From Schistocephalus solidus (Eukaryota; Platyhelminthes; Cestoda; Diphyllobothriidea; Diphyllobothriidae), in the NCBI GenBank assembly GCA_017591395.1, contig WEDG01000759.1, positions 62,001 through 126,000 of the forward strand: 64,000 nucleotides of DNA, in the 5' to 3' direction. The first letter of the stretch is position 1. Every line of letters starts with the position of its first letter. This document shows positions 1 to 12,700 of this stretch, one piece after another. Made by a program: the position numbers and the translations under genes. Below the pieces are notes generated by a model that worked only from the letters and a program-made list of their open reading frames with translations, was not told the DNA's origin and ran no database searches.

Positions 1-614
1 CCATAACACTAGAACTGCCATAGGCCAAACTTTGGTAGATGGGACTTAATGCCTTTTCGATGCAATTCACGTAAGGAATAACGTTTATTTGTTTGCTTTA
101 CTTGGAAACGTCCATCCAATTGCTTGCAGAAGAGAAAAATGCATGCATCTAAGCATAGTTTAATATAATCAACCTGTACAATCAACTCACGACTATTTAA
201 GCCGTTTAAGCCATGGGATAAATGCACTTTTGTTTGGGACTATAGTAATCTTACCCAAATGTACACATACGCTGTTAACTAACTACGAACTCAAAAACAA
301 AGTTACAAATTATTTATAACCCTACTTAAGTAATATTTTCTAATCAAAAATGCATTTCAGCATTTCAGTTAACATTTTGTGAGATATAACGTACGCGTTT
401 TGGTCCCGTTCCGTTCTCTTGCCGGCAGAAAGGTCAAAACTAACGCTAAGATGACGGTTTTTAAAATTATTTTAAAAATTCCAACTGGAGTTTTTAAACG
501 CGACGTGCTGTAATCACGATATATCCTAATGCTCCCGTAGCAGACCTAACATTTTTTGTAGCAATTTTACGTGTAAAAAGATAATATAATTTGGCTTTCA
601 TTTTTTATATGCAG
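1..614. other. upstream/intronic sequence, no supported exon
   Basis: AT-rich. Since the exon at 615 starts with an acceptor site in phase 0, this stretch is probably intron of the zinc-transporter gene. The short minus-strand ORF at 9-227 shows no recognisable domain. Confidence 0.5.
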
Positions 615-725
615 ACCATTTCAGAATCCAATTTCACTAAATTCAAGGATGATCAAGTCTCCGTATCTCCCACAATTGACTGCCCTACACTGTACAAATT
701 TATCAGTTCATTCCATTTACAAAAT
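615..725 (+). CDS. ZIP transporter exon 1 of this window (ectodomain)
   Basis: A 111-nt exon, 37 codons, phase 0 at both ends, after a good acceptor (tatatgcag) and before a strong donor (gtaagt). The open frame ends ...IDCPTLYKFISSFHLQN. Its Cys-Pro-x-Leu-Tyr pattern resembles the conserved CPALLYQ segment that lies just before TM1 in LIV-1 ZIPs (family knowledge). An N-F-T sequon fits an extracellular location. A second frame is also open, so the choice rests on phase and this motif. Earlier exons must lie upstream of position 1; none was found in 1-614. Confidence 0.62.
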
Positions 726-3700
726 GTAAGTTTGTCGTTGAAATAGCGTGGTAAGCATGCACTAAGTAGTACCTGTCTGGAACACAATCTATTCAAATAA
801 AATGAATATGGGTTTTCTGACTTCTTTGGCAACATGAGCATTGTTTAGTAATGTGAAGTTGAAAATTAGTAATATATTGGCCATATCCCAGGATACGATG
901 ATACAACTTTAAAGACAGGGTTGAAAATTTTTTCCATCATTAAGGTCATAATCTGAAGAACACCACATGGAGTTTCTACTTCATCATGTTGCCCTTGGCG
1001 TCAGTATTATGCCAGACCGAATGTTTCGAGGGGCAGTACTCTGTGCAACTGAATGCAAGTAAAACGTAAAAAATGTAATCTTGATGGCATCGTAAACTGA
1101 AAGTTTCTTACGAAAAGCATCAAAGAAACTCACAAACCTTAACCATCTGTATGCTGCGAGATGTAGTTCCCCAAAAGTTCTGTCAAAATGGCTACCTGAC
1201 CCATGAAACAACAATAGATCCACATAAATATAAATTCATTGAGAGTGTTATAAGCAGTCCAGATTAGTTTTTAATGTATCAATGCTTTTTCTGCAGAACT
1301 TTAGGGAGGGAAAGTATATCCTGAGATTAAATGACAAGGTAGGCAAGTGTCTGCAATGTCTGACTTCACTTTGCATACTTAGCTATCCATTCAAACTAAG
1401 TGTCGTATGTAATGTAACATCGTTGGGATTGAAATAAGGAGCTTTGTCTTCTACTCCTGTAGCTTATTGCAGAAAGGAAAAATAAGTGGGAGCTGTAAAC
1501 ACAGATTTATGATGGTTATATATGTCAGCAAAGTGTAAAATGTTCGTTTCAAATAGACCACTGACTTTAGTTTCCATGTAACATCTGTTTTATCTTTATC
1601 ATTGTGAGCTTTCGGCACTGTATCAGAAGAGGTGGGCAACTCTTTATTCCCTTATCAGATAAAAACCATTTGCTTCTCTGTACTCTTCAGCTGCGCATAG
1701 CTGATTGCATGCTTGCCTAATTGCTGATACTTTTTTCCCGTTTGCTAGAAGGTTATGGGCAAAGGGTTTTTCAGCCCAAGTTGACATAAGGTTACGCGGA
1801 TCATCTCAAGCACAGTTTCACAACTTAAAGCAGGATACGTTCATTTCAGTCGTATTGATCTCATTTCAGGAATTACATTGTGATGTGCTTGCTTAGTGAG
1901 ATGTGATTCATCCTATTTTATTCGATGTATGGACCACTTTTAATATTTTTTTAACATAAAATGTTTTATAATATACATTATATATTTCAACTGTCTTTTG
2001 ATTTACGACAGGAAACGACTCCCCATTCCAGTTCTGGTGCTTTTAACGTAAAACCAGAAGGTAAATTACCGATGAACAATAACGTTATGCAAATTCTGAT
2101 AATCATTGGTGTTTCTGTGATGATGCAAATCTTGTTAAACATAACCTCCTCCCTTAAGATATATAAAAATCTACTTTATTATTATAGAGCTACGGAAAGG
2201 TTTCTATAATAATTCCAATTAATGCCTGCAAATTTACTTGAAAGGGCATTAACTTTCTTAGATATAAACATCATAATATGCATGCTACGGCATTTTTGTC
2301 CCATTTTTTGACCTGTATTTTATCTGTCAAACATTTTAGTTTGGATAGCTTCAACAGTTGGCGTTGTCATTATCAGCGCAGTCGGCCTTCTTGGCGTAGC
2401 CATTGTTCCACTGGTGAACAAAAAGTTTTACAATGACGTAATACAGTTTCTGGTGGCCTTAGCTGTTGGCTGTTTGACAGGCGACGCATTCCTTCACCTA
2501 ATACCCCACGTGAGTCTTAACATTTTCGAAAACCTTACGCTTAAAATGTTCAACTTGGAGAGCATGCACAGTCGCTTTGACAATTTAAAATACATTTATT
2601 TGTCTGATACGGATTTACGTCGATATCCGCTAAATTAAAAAAAGATAAATATAACTTAAATTTCATAATCGAAAAGACGCATTTAAGGGGAAAAGCAATA
2701 TTGGTGGGAAAAGCATAATCTGTAGGTTAACTTAAATAGGAAGTTCTATGCTGAACTAGTTTGCATATGTTTTATCAAATGCAATAAAGGGAACTCCACA
2801 CATTAAGGCATTAATTTCAAAGTACCTAATATTTGTAAAATTTACACTGGAAATAAAACATTAAAAATGATGTTCGTACTTTTCACTTTAATTCAAGAGT
2901 TAGTGCAACATGTGTCAACATGTATCTATATGTTCCGATTCCTAAGGAAAAATTTAAGACTATCGATTCTTTTCCCACATGGCATATCTGCAAAAGCTTC
3001 TGTAGAATGAACAGATGTTTTTCCGTTTTACAGGATAAAATTGGTCAATTTTGCGACAAGCCTTTGACCGAAAATTTGTGAGCAAAATAGGCAGGTATAA
3101 ACTGAATTTAGGAACAGCCCCTTTACAGATAGAATAAATAGAATAATGCATAATACGTTGGTTAAAATTACGAAATATATTTTGATAAGAACTTCCTAAT
3201 TAAGTGAAATTGCAAAACTGAAAACTGCAAATAAGCACCTTCAATTGAAATGCCATTGGAATTCTTTTCGGCTTTTTGTCAATGATTTTTAGGGCCTGAA
3301 CAAATTTGGTTTTTCTTAATGGAAAAATGAAAAGATATTTTGCGTTTTCTTTATTTGTATTAATGGATTCTGGGAATTCATGTTTCAACAAACGTTTATA
3401 TGTATTATCTAAATTTCCAATCAATACAAAAGTAAGGCGATTACACAATAACTTCCCATTCTTTATGTAAGGTTTAACAACATTAGAATAATTTTTCTAT
3501 AAACTATGAGTATCATATAATGTTTGCAACTTAAAAAGTGCTAGGCAATCTGTTAACCAGAAGCCCTATACAAAAACAGCATGTCTGGTTGAACGTTCCG
3601 TACAAAATGTTTCAAAATTGGATAAAAACTGCCCTAAGCATAATTTAAAGGATGCGCTGCAAATGCTTTGAAATTATGAGAACTAGTTAATTTACTATTT

Positions 3701-6700
3701 AATTGTAGCCAGTGCACTAAACATCTGAAGCAACGCCACAGGTCTAAAGGAATATTTTGAATATTCCTCAACTTGAAATTTCCTGAAGCATAGCACGTGT
3801 GCATCCTATCTGCTCGATAAATTAATCACAGTATACCATACTGGCCAATGCTAGTACATTTTGTGAAATAACTTCATACGCAGTACGTTTAATATACTAT
3901 TTTCTCTCCAACTATTTATCATTCTACCTCTACCGCTCATATTTGAATCTCTACCCTGAAATGAATGCCCAACGCGTATAAATGGGGCCACCACTTATGT
4001 TTTTTGTGGGTTCAGTGATCTCATCTGACATTTTTGACATAAAATATTGACATCGAAATGTATAATATTTGTTCATAAATACCGAGGAACGCAGAGTTAC
4101 ATCGATTCCTTCTGTAATGCGTCGTCACAAATGAGTCAATAAAAAAATAAAAATTTGAAGGCGAACAGGTTGTTTGGGAAAAGTGGGACACTTATTTGAA
4201 TACGTTTTTTCGCTGGTACCCGAGAGCATCGTATTACGTAAGAAATGTATAAAAAATAAGCATTTCAAACATGTTTGAAAATTCAATAGTACTTTTGTGG
4301 TTTGAGTTAATAAGCGGCCACCGTTTGCGTCTGTATCATGTGCCCAACAATAGGCTTCACGCGCACAGTTGAGTCAAAAGGGCAATAGGACAATAAATAT
4401 GATCCGTGAAAAACTTGCTTATCCAACGTAAAAACGAGTTAAAAGTAAACATTCGGAGTACGTTTAGGTTTCGACTTTTATAAACTAATCCGTAGTTCGT
4501 AGTTTGTCTGAACAATATTGTCATTTCTAAATTCATCCTCCTAAGCGCAGAAAACGGTATATAGACAGAAAAGATAAAGAAGGTCCGATGTCTGCACTCT
4601 AATGCTTACCGAAATAATTCAGTGCATAATTCAAGTTTTTATTTCATTGTTTTTGGCCCTTTAAGCCGATAATACATGTCAAATTTGGGGACACGTCTCC
4701 GGGAAATCGTTTCATACAGTAAATATCGTTTATGCATAGATAAGAATCAACTAGATTATCTAACTTCACTGACCTTTTCAATAGGTCTCTGTATGTGATT
4801 TTATCTGCACCAAGGGATATAAATGTTGAATTATATCCCTCATCAAAAACGTTTTGACTAATGGTTGAAAGATATACTATACAATTTTCGGGAATTTTAA
4901 TTTGGACGATAGTACTTAATTACAATTCCAGCACTTTCCCCGAAGGAGAAATTATTTCCGAAATTAACGGCTTTTAACATCCCAGGAATTTTTATATCAT
5001 CCAGATTAATATATGTCTTAAATCTTATTCTTCCCTTCCCTGAAGGCCATCGCAGGTGGTCATGCACATGAAGAGGCAGGCGCTGAAGGTGAAGAGAATG
5101 GTGAACGTGAGGCAATGCTGAAAGGATTAGTGGCACTTGTTGGCGTCTACTTTTTCTTCTGCGCCGAAAAGTTGGTCAGCTCAATCTCGGAGTACAAGGC
5201 CGAAAAGAAGGCAGAAGAAGTAAGCTCGTTACTTACTATAACCATTCCACAAAGAGGCAGATATTGCGAAAATTTCTGCCGAGTATTTTTGAAGATAGGA
5301 AAATTTCGAACAACTGACCAATGATGCGTGCAACTGGTGCAGATTTATGATAAAAAATTGAACCAACTTATGCGGTTAGACTTGGGTCCAGTGACCTTGT
5401 CTGAAATAAACTCCCACATCCTTTTATTTATGTTGATGGCCTTTCACCACAAAAAATAAAATATTTTGAGGATAATGTTTTTGCACTTCGATTAACGTAG
5501 ATGTGAATTTGATTATGCGGAAGAGGTTACTATTTAAGAGTGACCAAACTAAGAGTTGAGTTCTAGGTGACGTATACACGGTTGAGAAGTAATAAAAATA
5601 AGTGTTCCCCGGCTCCATGATGATTGCATGTTTTTCGAAAAACTTGAGTTTACCCATACTCTTCTTCGTAAAGCTCACGCAGATTTATTAATTCAAGGCA
5701 ATATTTAAAGATATGCAATAAACTTAACTAAATTAATATGATTTGTTGACTTTTCGCGAAATTTATTTATTGGTTACCTCAGAAGGCATTATGATGCTAG
5801 GTCATTTTATCTGAACAAGAAGTCCTACATCTGGAATATAGCGACTCAAGCCTTAAAAATTCTTTTCACTTTGGAAACATTTTTGATTGCCGTATTTTTT
5901 AAGGAAGAACGAGAGAGGATATTAAAGAATCCTCGTAAGTCAGGTGATATCAGGAGACTGAGTGCCTTCCGTGAGTCCATATCGGTAAATTCAGGCCTAC
6001 GGCGCAGTTCCAGACTACCCGGTTTTGAACCCACCCGGCGACAGTCTCGAGCTCCCTCTATTTTGGCTGATGACATCCTCACAACGGGCATTACAGCCAA
6101 AGGTATGAAGGTATAGGTTAAAATGTATACTGATCATCACATCATGCATTATGTCGTGTTTTATATAAATTCTACAAGAAAAATTTAAGAAAATATTTCA
6201 AACTGGCGTTTTGGGAGTGTTGTAACAAAAGCAACCAACTAATATTCTATGAATAATTTTTTGGTTAATGAATTAGGAAGTCTGTGCAGTAGGGTTCTTT
6301 AAGAGATTGCTACCTAAGGAGAGAGTTTTGGAATGCGTTCTCAGATTAGATCGAAATAATTATGGTCAAAACATTTCTAAAACTGCACTTTTCCTGTAAC
6401 GATAAGATTTAAACGGCGTAAAAGTGACTTCAATTTCCATAACGTTTTTATCCACATAGCTATGAAAAATGTTGATGTACTGAGCGCTTATGCAGAAGAA
6501 AATGAAGAAGACCTGAACTCTGAGACAGGAGACGGAAACCTGACTCTGCGTGTCCCCTCAATCACGATCAACAAGCCATCTGTAACAAGTGAGGAGGAAA
6601 GCAGTAAACCGATCAAGAGTGGAAAGTCAAAGAATAAACAAGAGAATCATGGTCATGCTTGCGGAGACGAGGCATCGAACGCCGACGATGTAACGATTGA

Positions 6701-9700
6701 ACAACCAAAGAAAGACGACCATCACGGTCATTCACATGCGGTAAGTGTCATAAAAAATTGCAATTGAATTAACTATCGCTCTGGTGTGCTTCACGCACTC
6801 TATTTGCCTCAATGCATAACCAACAAAGATGCAAGAATATTGTATAAGAAGTCTCAAGTATTAATGGACACAAATGTCTTGTTCATAACAATATGTGCTT
6901 TAAGCCTTAATATATATTTTTATTTTAATATAAAGTATAAATCATCAACTATTTCCATTGAAAACAGTCGCTATTCGGTGCCGATTTCCCCTTTTGCACA
7001 TTCAGAACAATATTAATGAAAATGCGAACCCCAGGCGATATTGTAAAAGAATAAGGTGTTGACTAGTAAACCTATGGGCAGAGGTGAAGATGAAATTTCA
7101 AGGCAGATCAAAAAACCTGGATATTAGCCGAGTGCTCAGTAAACCACCGCATCAATTTGCCTGCCCTCTATGTGGTTTAACGAACCTTCCTTTGACCCAT
7201 TCGTGAAAAACTCGGCGGCCTCCGTGGGATTCGAACCCAAGCTAGAGCGTTGGCTGTACTAAAGCCTTCCCCTTGCTGGCGTGGGTTCAAATCCCACCGA
7301 GGCCACCGCGTTTTCCACAAGTGGGCCAAAGGAATTATTAATATCTGCCAAAATCCTCTAGTAATTAATTGTGCCTGGTAGTCATCTGGTTGATTCTAGA
7401 TTTATTGATAAGGAAATCCTGCTTGGGCAGTCAGCTTGCTGTATCAGAATTGGTAGATTCAATACGTTGCAGTAGGCTGGGCGGGTAACTTGACCCAAGT
7501 GTGATTAAACTCACGGCTCCCGATGGGGCGTCGTAGCTCAGTTGGCTAGAGCGTTGGCTGTACTAAAGCCTTCCCCTTGCTGGCGTGGGTTCGAATCCCA
7601 CCGAGGCTGCCGAGTTTTTCACAAGTGGGTCAAAGGAATTATTCAAATCTGCCAAAATCCTCTACTTATTAACGAACCCTCTTAACGGGAGCCAGCCATT
7701 GCGTGGAACAGCCGTGGCCGCCCATTATCTCCGCGGTCAACGAGGGCGTGGTTGAAACCAGTCGTAGTGAGATGCTGGTCTATACGGCCCCGCAGTCAGT
7801 CCACGGGGCGACTCAAGCCACGGTGGGCTACGGGTGCGATGTGCCCCACAGTTGGCACTAGCAAGCCACATGGAAGACAATCATGGATATAGGATGACTG
7901 CGCTGTGTATGTAGTTTCAGAGTCTGAAGATGGGCAAGCAAATCCACTACAAGAAAAGTCACACATCTAATAAATTTCTCCCTGCGAATGCATCTCTCTT
8001 TTTTGAATGTTTTGGATGATTCAGTTAATTCTTACTAGGTCCTGCTGGTAAGAATCGGTCAAGTGGACGTCATTCGAGAATATAATAATTTATACAAGTT
8101 TACCGCTGCATACGTACATGTCCTCCATTGGATTGATACGGCCTGTGACATGTGTCCAACAGAAGATGACACGCGCGCAGGAAAGTCAGTCAAGTTTTGG
8201 TAAGACACTGGAAAACACAACCCCAAGTCATACAAGCGGGCACGTGCTAAAGCTCAGGGAGTTTAGGGTTACCTTAAGGTTTAGGCCTTAGCTAAGGCTA
8301 AGTTTACGTGTTGGGTGAGGGTTCAGGTTTGGGTTAGAGTTTATGTTATGGTGAGGATGAGACTTCAGCGTAAGGCTGTTTCTTTTTTCGTGTCGTTCAA
8401 TTGCTATGCATTTTTGTCAAAATGTAACCACCAGCATAAGCCAGTAAGACTGAGCATTCTGTCAATCGGGTTCCTTCTGAGTCATGGCTTCAAAGGTGCC
8501 CTTGCAAATTAACACAGAATAACTTTCGCACAAAGTTGTATTGTTTCAATGATCGCACAACCTTGGGGCAAAGCTAGTCGTCAATCCAACCGGTATAAAC
8601 AGTAACGTGAGGTTACAGAAATCATAATAAAAGTAACAAGTACCTGGGTCATAGTGATGCTTATCGTGCCAAATGTCGTCATAGCAGGCTAAACCTATTA
8701 AGGCGGTTCACAATACGTGACAACAGCCCTTCAAACAAAGCATATGCATGAACCACCAAACTAAAAAGGGTTCTATTGGCAATTTGAAGTGTTTGCCGTC
8801 CTCACACTTCCATATTATTAAGGAAGGTCGATAGCGATCGCAGACCACGCTCTTATTTTTTAGTTCAAAATTTGCACATACATATTTTTTTAAAAAAGTA
8901 TATAAGATTTTCTCACGATTACATTATTGACCATTAAATTTATCAAAACAACCTCTTCTTCTGTAAACCTTCTCATATTACCTTTGAGAAGCCAAGTTTT
9001 AAGACAGAATTGTAGGAACTTCCTCATCAGGCCCATACAAATGCAAAAAGGTAAAATGTGAGAATTTGACAGGGTTTTAAGTATCTCAGGCGGTAGTAAC
9101 ACTCATCGTTCTGACGGCGCCCGCATACTATGGTCGGCGTGTTGTGATCACTGAGATGGGTTAGGGCGTGAGCGATGTTTATAGGTCAATTACACGGAGT
9201 GCATAGGACTGTCGTTAGGGGGGGGGGGGGGTGGCGTTCGATCATCACATGGGGATGGCGTTGGCCTCGAAAGACATAGTAATTAACCTAACGTTTTCTA
9301 AAAACTAGGTGCTGCATCCTCTAACCGTGTAGCCATTGCCTCGGTTTTTGTAAGCCCCCTTCGTGGAAGCCGTTGGATACGTTTCTCGGTGTCAGTAGAC
9401 AGTCTTAAGGGTTTATTTGGCATCGACCCGGATATTCTTGACTCGCAGTTGATCTACTTTCAACGCAGCCAGCCAATCAGATAATTGTTTACGTACATCT
9501 TTTACCTCGTTGTAGGTCCAATATATCACAATCCAAACAAGCACATGAATGGGTAAATGCAAATTAATGCTGCCTGCAGCGGCAGTCCGTCTTTGCCTCT
9601 AAAAAGTAGGAGGGAAGATTTTGTGAAGAATATTCGCACGGTCGCCGCAGGGAAGGCGCTATTGGTGGCTGTCTTTCGCCGTTCTTTTCGCTAATTCACT

Positions 9701-12700
9701 TGCCATGGCGGATCGAAAAAGTAGTCTTGCAAACAAATCTTTCTTTTCTGCATTTTTGGTAGCATATTTTATGCGGTGCTCCTTGACATTTCGGGAATAA
9801 ATCTCTGTGGGTGGTCGTTTACGGGATCTGCAGTGCTGGATCTGGGCTTCAATAATTCCAAGAGAGCAAATGCGTCTCACTCTAGTCACTAACAATTTCA
9901 TTGAATTTCATTTGAGATCTAGGAGAAAAACGGTAAACAGCAATGTATTGTCCCGGACAGGTTTTCTTAAGGAATATTTTACGCCGGATAGATCCATCCA
10001 TGTGTTTATGCAGATGGATATCAAGGTACGCGATTTCATTATTAGATTCGGACTCCGTACCAAACGTTAGTGAAATTCTGGACCGCAGCAAGGATGTTGG
10101 TGGTACAATCTGTCAGGTAGAGATTATCGTCCATGGACAAACCACAAACCTCGGAGCGCTTATTGGTTTCCCGTAAATGAGCCCTCCATGAAAAAAATTG
10201 CGATAAAATGGCACACGGAGTGAGCCCCCTGTCACATCGTCTATTTGCCTATGAAGCTGGCTGTTTTCTAGAATTTGACTATTGTCTTGGCATCACGTAA
10301 GTAGCTGTTCGCAATTTTTCTGGAATTTCTATCCGGTAGTTTTTACCCAAATAACGTCAATGGCATTGTTTAGTGTTTCTTCCACGACTATGTTTGAAAC
10401 AAATTTATTAATCTGACAAGGCCATCCTTCACCCGCCAGCATTTATAATTCTGATAAGGTCAACAGGCATAAAGATGTCTTGTAAACTTTACGTGTAGAG
10501 TTAAATTTGGAACCATTTTGGCATATCTACCACCTAATCTGCAATGATGTGATGCGGGAAATTTGTAAAATGACTTTAGAAAGCAGGCATAGTTTTCCTT
10601 TGTGAATTTTCGGATGGTCGCACATTCTGGGTATCATCATGGTCCCAGTGCTCCGTCGATGGAAACCTCTGTGTGTCAAACACCTTTGAGGGAGATCTTT
10701 AAGAACTGCCATCAACTGACACTCGTCGGTTTTACTGCGATTCCTTTCTGACTCTGATTTCTGAAACTTGATACAACATGACATGACTGCCACGACTTAC
10801 AGTATGTAATCCGTCCATTACACCAGCACTACTCCTGAACCCTTGTGTGGCCTGATGATCCCAAACTTTGCTTTTTTGTGAATCTGTCCTAGAATATAGA
10901 GAGGGCAAAAGCATATAGGTTTTTTTAGTCATCAAAACTCGAGAAATGGACCATATTGAGTCGATTGTAGTCATATACGACCATTAGTGTTTAAGAAGGT
11001 CCTCGAAACCAAACGGTCCCTTGACAAGTGCCCATGTACTAGTCTCAATGCGCTTCACAATAAGGAAACCGTTGTGCTAACCAGGCTCCAATGCCCTAAT
11101 GATAGTCATGCGTACTACATTTAATTAACCAACAAACATCACGCACACTCGGACGTCGACCCTCCTGCCCTCCTTAGTCCAAATGACTACAAAATGCCAA
11201 CGGGTGGCGTAGGAACGACGACTGCTTTTACCTCACGAGACACTTATAAACCCTGTCAATGTCTCGGTTTTACATTCTAGATGTAACTGTACGAGTGTGA
11301 TAAATAATTAACGTAAACGCATGTTTTTCAAGTTCAGATTCAGAAAGCTCACTTCGATGCACAAAAAGGAGCTGTTCAGTTTCTACAAGTAAAGTAGAAA
11401 AGAGTGTCTGGTTAAATATAAGAATAAAATAGGGAGGGAATTTGAAGTCTGTTTAGCAAATGAACCCTGCAAACGTTTAGCTAAATTTGGCTTATCATAT
11501 TGACTGAAAAAACAACATGCACAGGGCATCTGACGATACGTTTGTTGTATTTACAGGCTTAAACTTCATCAATTTTTTAACCGCTCCCATTTTGAGCAGG
11601 GAACCATACAGCTTAAGATAAAAAAACACCCTGCTGAAAAGCATTTGTTCTTATGAGCCAATCACGGATGGTCAATAGGACGATAACTTCCAAATAAATT
11701 CAAAAATTCAACCGAATAGAAAGAATATATTTTTTGAAGATTCCAATAACTCTTCAGTGAGAGGAGTAAAAGTGATCGAAAACTACGCATTTGAAAGAAA
11801 TGAAGCTATACAGGAAAGTATTGTTGGTTAGACTGGTCGACCATTCTTAGGGATACTGACTAATTTGACCTGCTATGCGTTACTACTAGAAAAAGGCTTA
11901 TTATGAGAGGCGAATTAAACAGTTGCTGTAATGCAATAGACGACACATGGGAAGAGAATAACTTAAGCAGTAAAAAATAGATTAAAAGTTAAAAAGTTAA
12001 AAGTAAAAGTAAAAGTTAAAAGTAATTAAAAATATTCACAAGTCCAGCAAGTTCCGTCATTAAAACGATTTAACGGCCCTATGACAGATATTAAAAATTC
12101 TCAACCTTAATATTCACCTACACGTTTCAAGGCAGTTAAAACGAATTCTCCCGGATATTTCTTAATAGGCATTTGGGTACTTTTTCATAAAACCACTACT
12201 GTGAGAGTTTGTTTCTCACATTCCTCTCTTTAGATTAACGATTCAAAAAAATTGTATTTGTTTCTCTTTCCGATTTTTAAATGGTACTCCCTGAATAATT
12301 GCAGCAAATTCGTGCTTGGCTCAAGGTAATTTTCAATGATAAACCATTTTTATTTTTTATTGTCAAAATTAACCGTGCATATCTAAGACTGCTTTCATAG
12401 TAGGAGTTCGGAATCGTCACTTTTAATTTGCTAATGTGAATCAGTTTTAAAAGCTTACTCAAACACAACTTATTTCTCATTTACTGGCCTAACAAGAACA
12501 CAAATGCTTTCCTTGTGAGCTCTATTTGCCTAACCTTTTAATGATAATGTGGCGTGTTGCTTTTCAATTTTTACACAAAAATAAACCATTTGTAATTTTA
12601 TATGACCCTTTACTTGAAGAATGTCAATAAAAATAATATATTTAGAACATGATAGCAGAAATCTTTGCCGAAACAAAGTGCAAGAAGAATAGCTATTCCG

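Noticed and set aside
421..470. Possible extra ZIP exon after the ccggcag acceptor at about 435
   Set aside because: No usable donor in phase and no family similarity in the following bases.
2414..2638. ORF start at the internal ATG 2414 as a separate small gene
   Set aside because: Its first part is ZIP exon 4 (TM1 end and TM2); the rest is intron read-through past the GTGAGT donor.
7525..7611. Possible functional tRNA gene
   Set aside because: The T-arm and D-stem are good, but the anticodon arm is irregular, the extra arm is not canonical, and many related copies form a repeat family.
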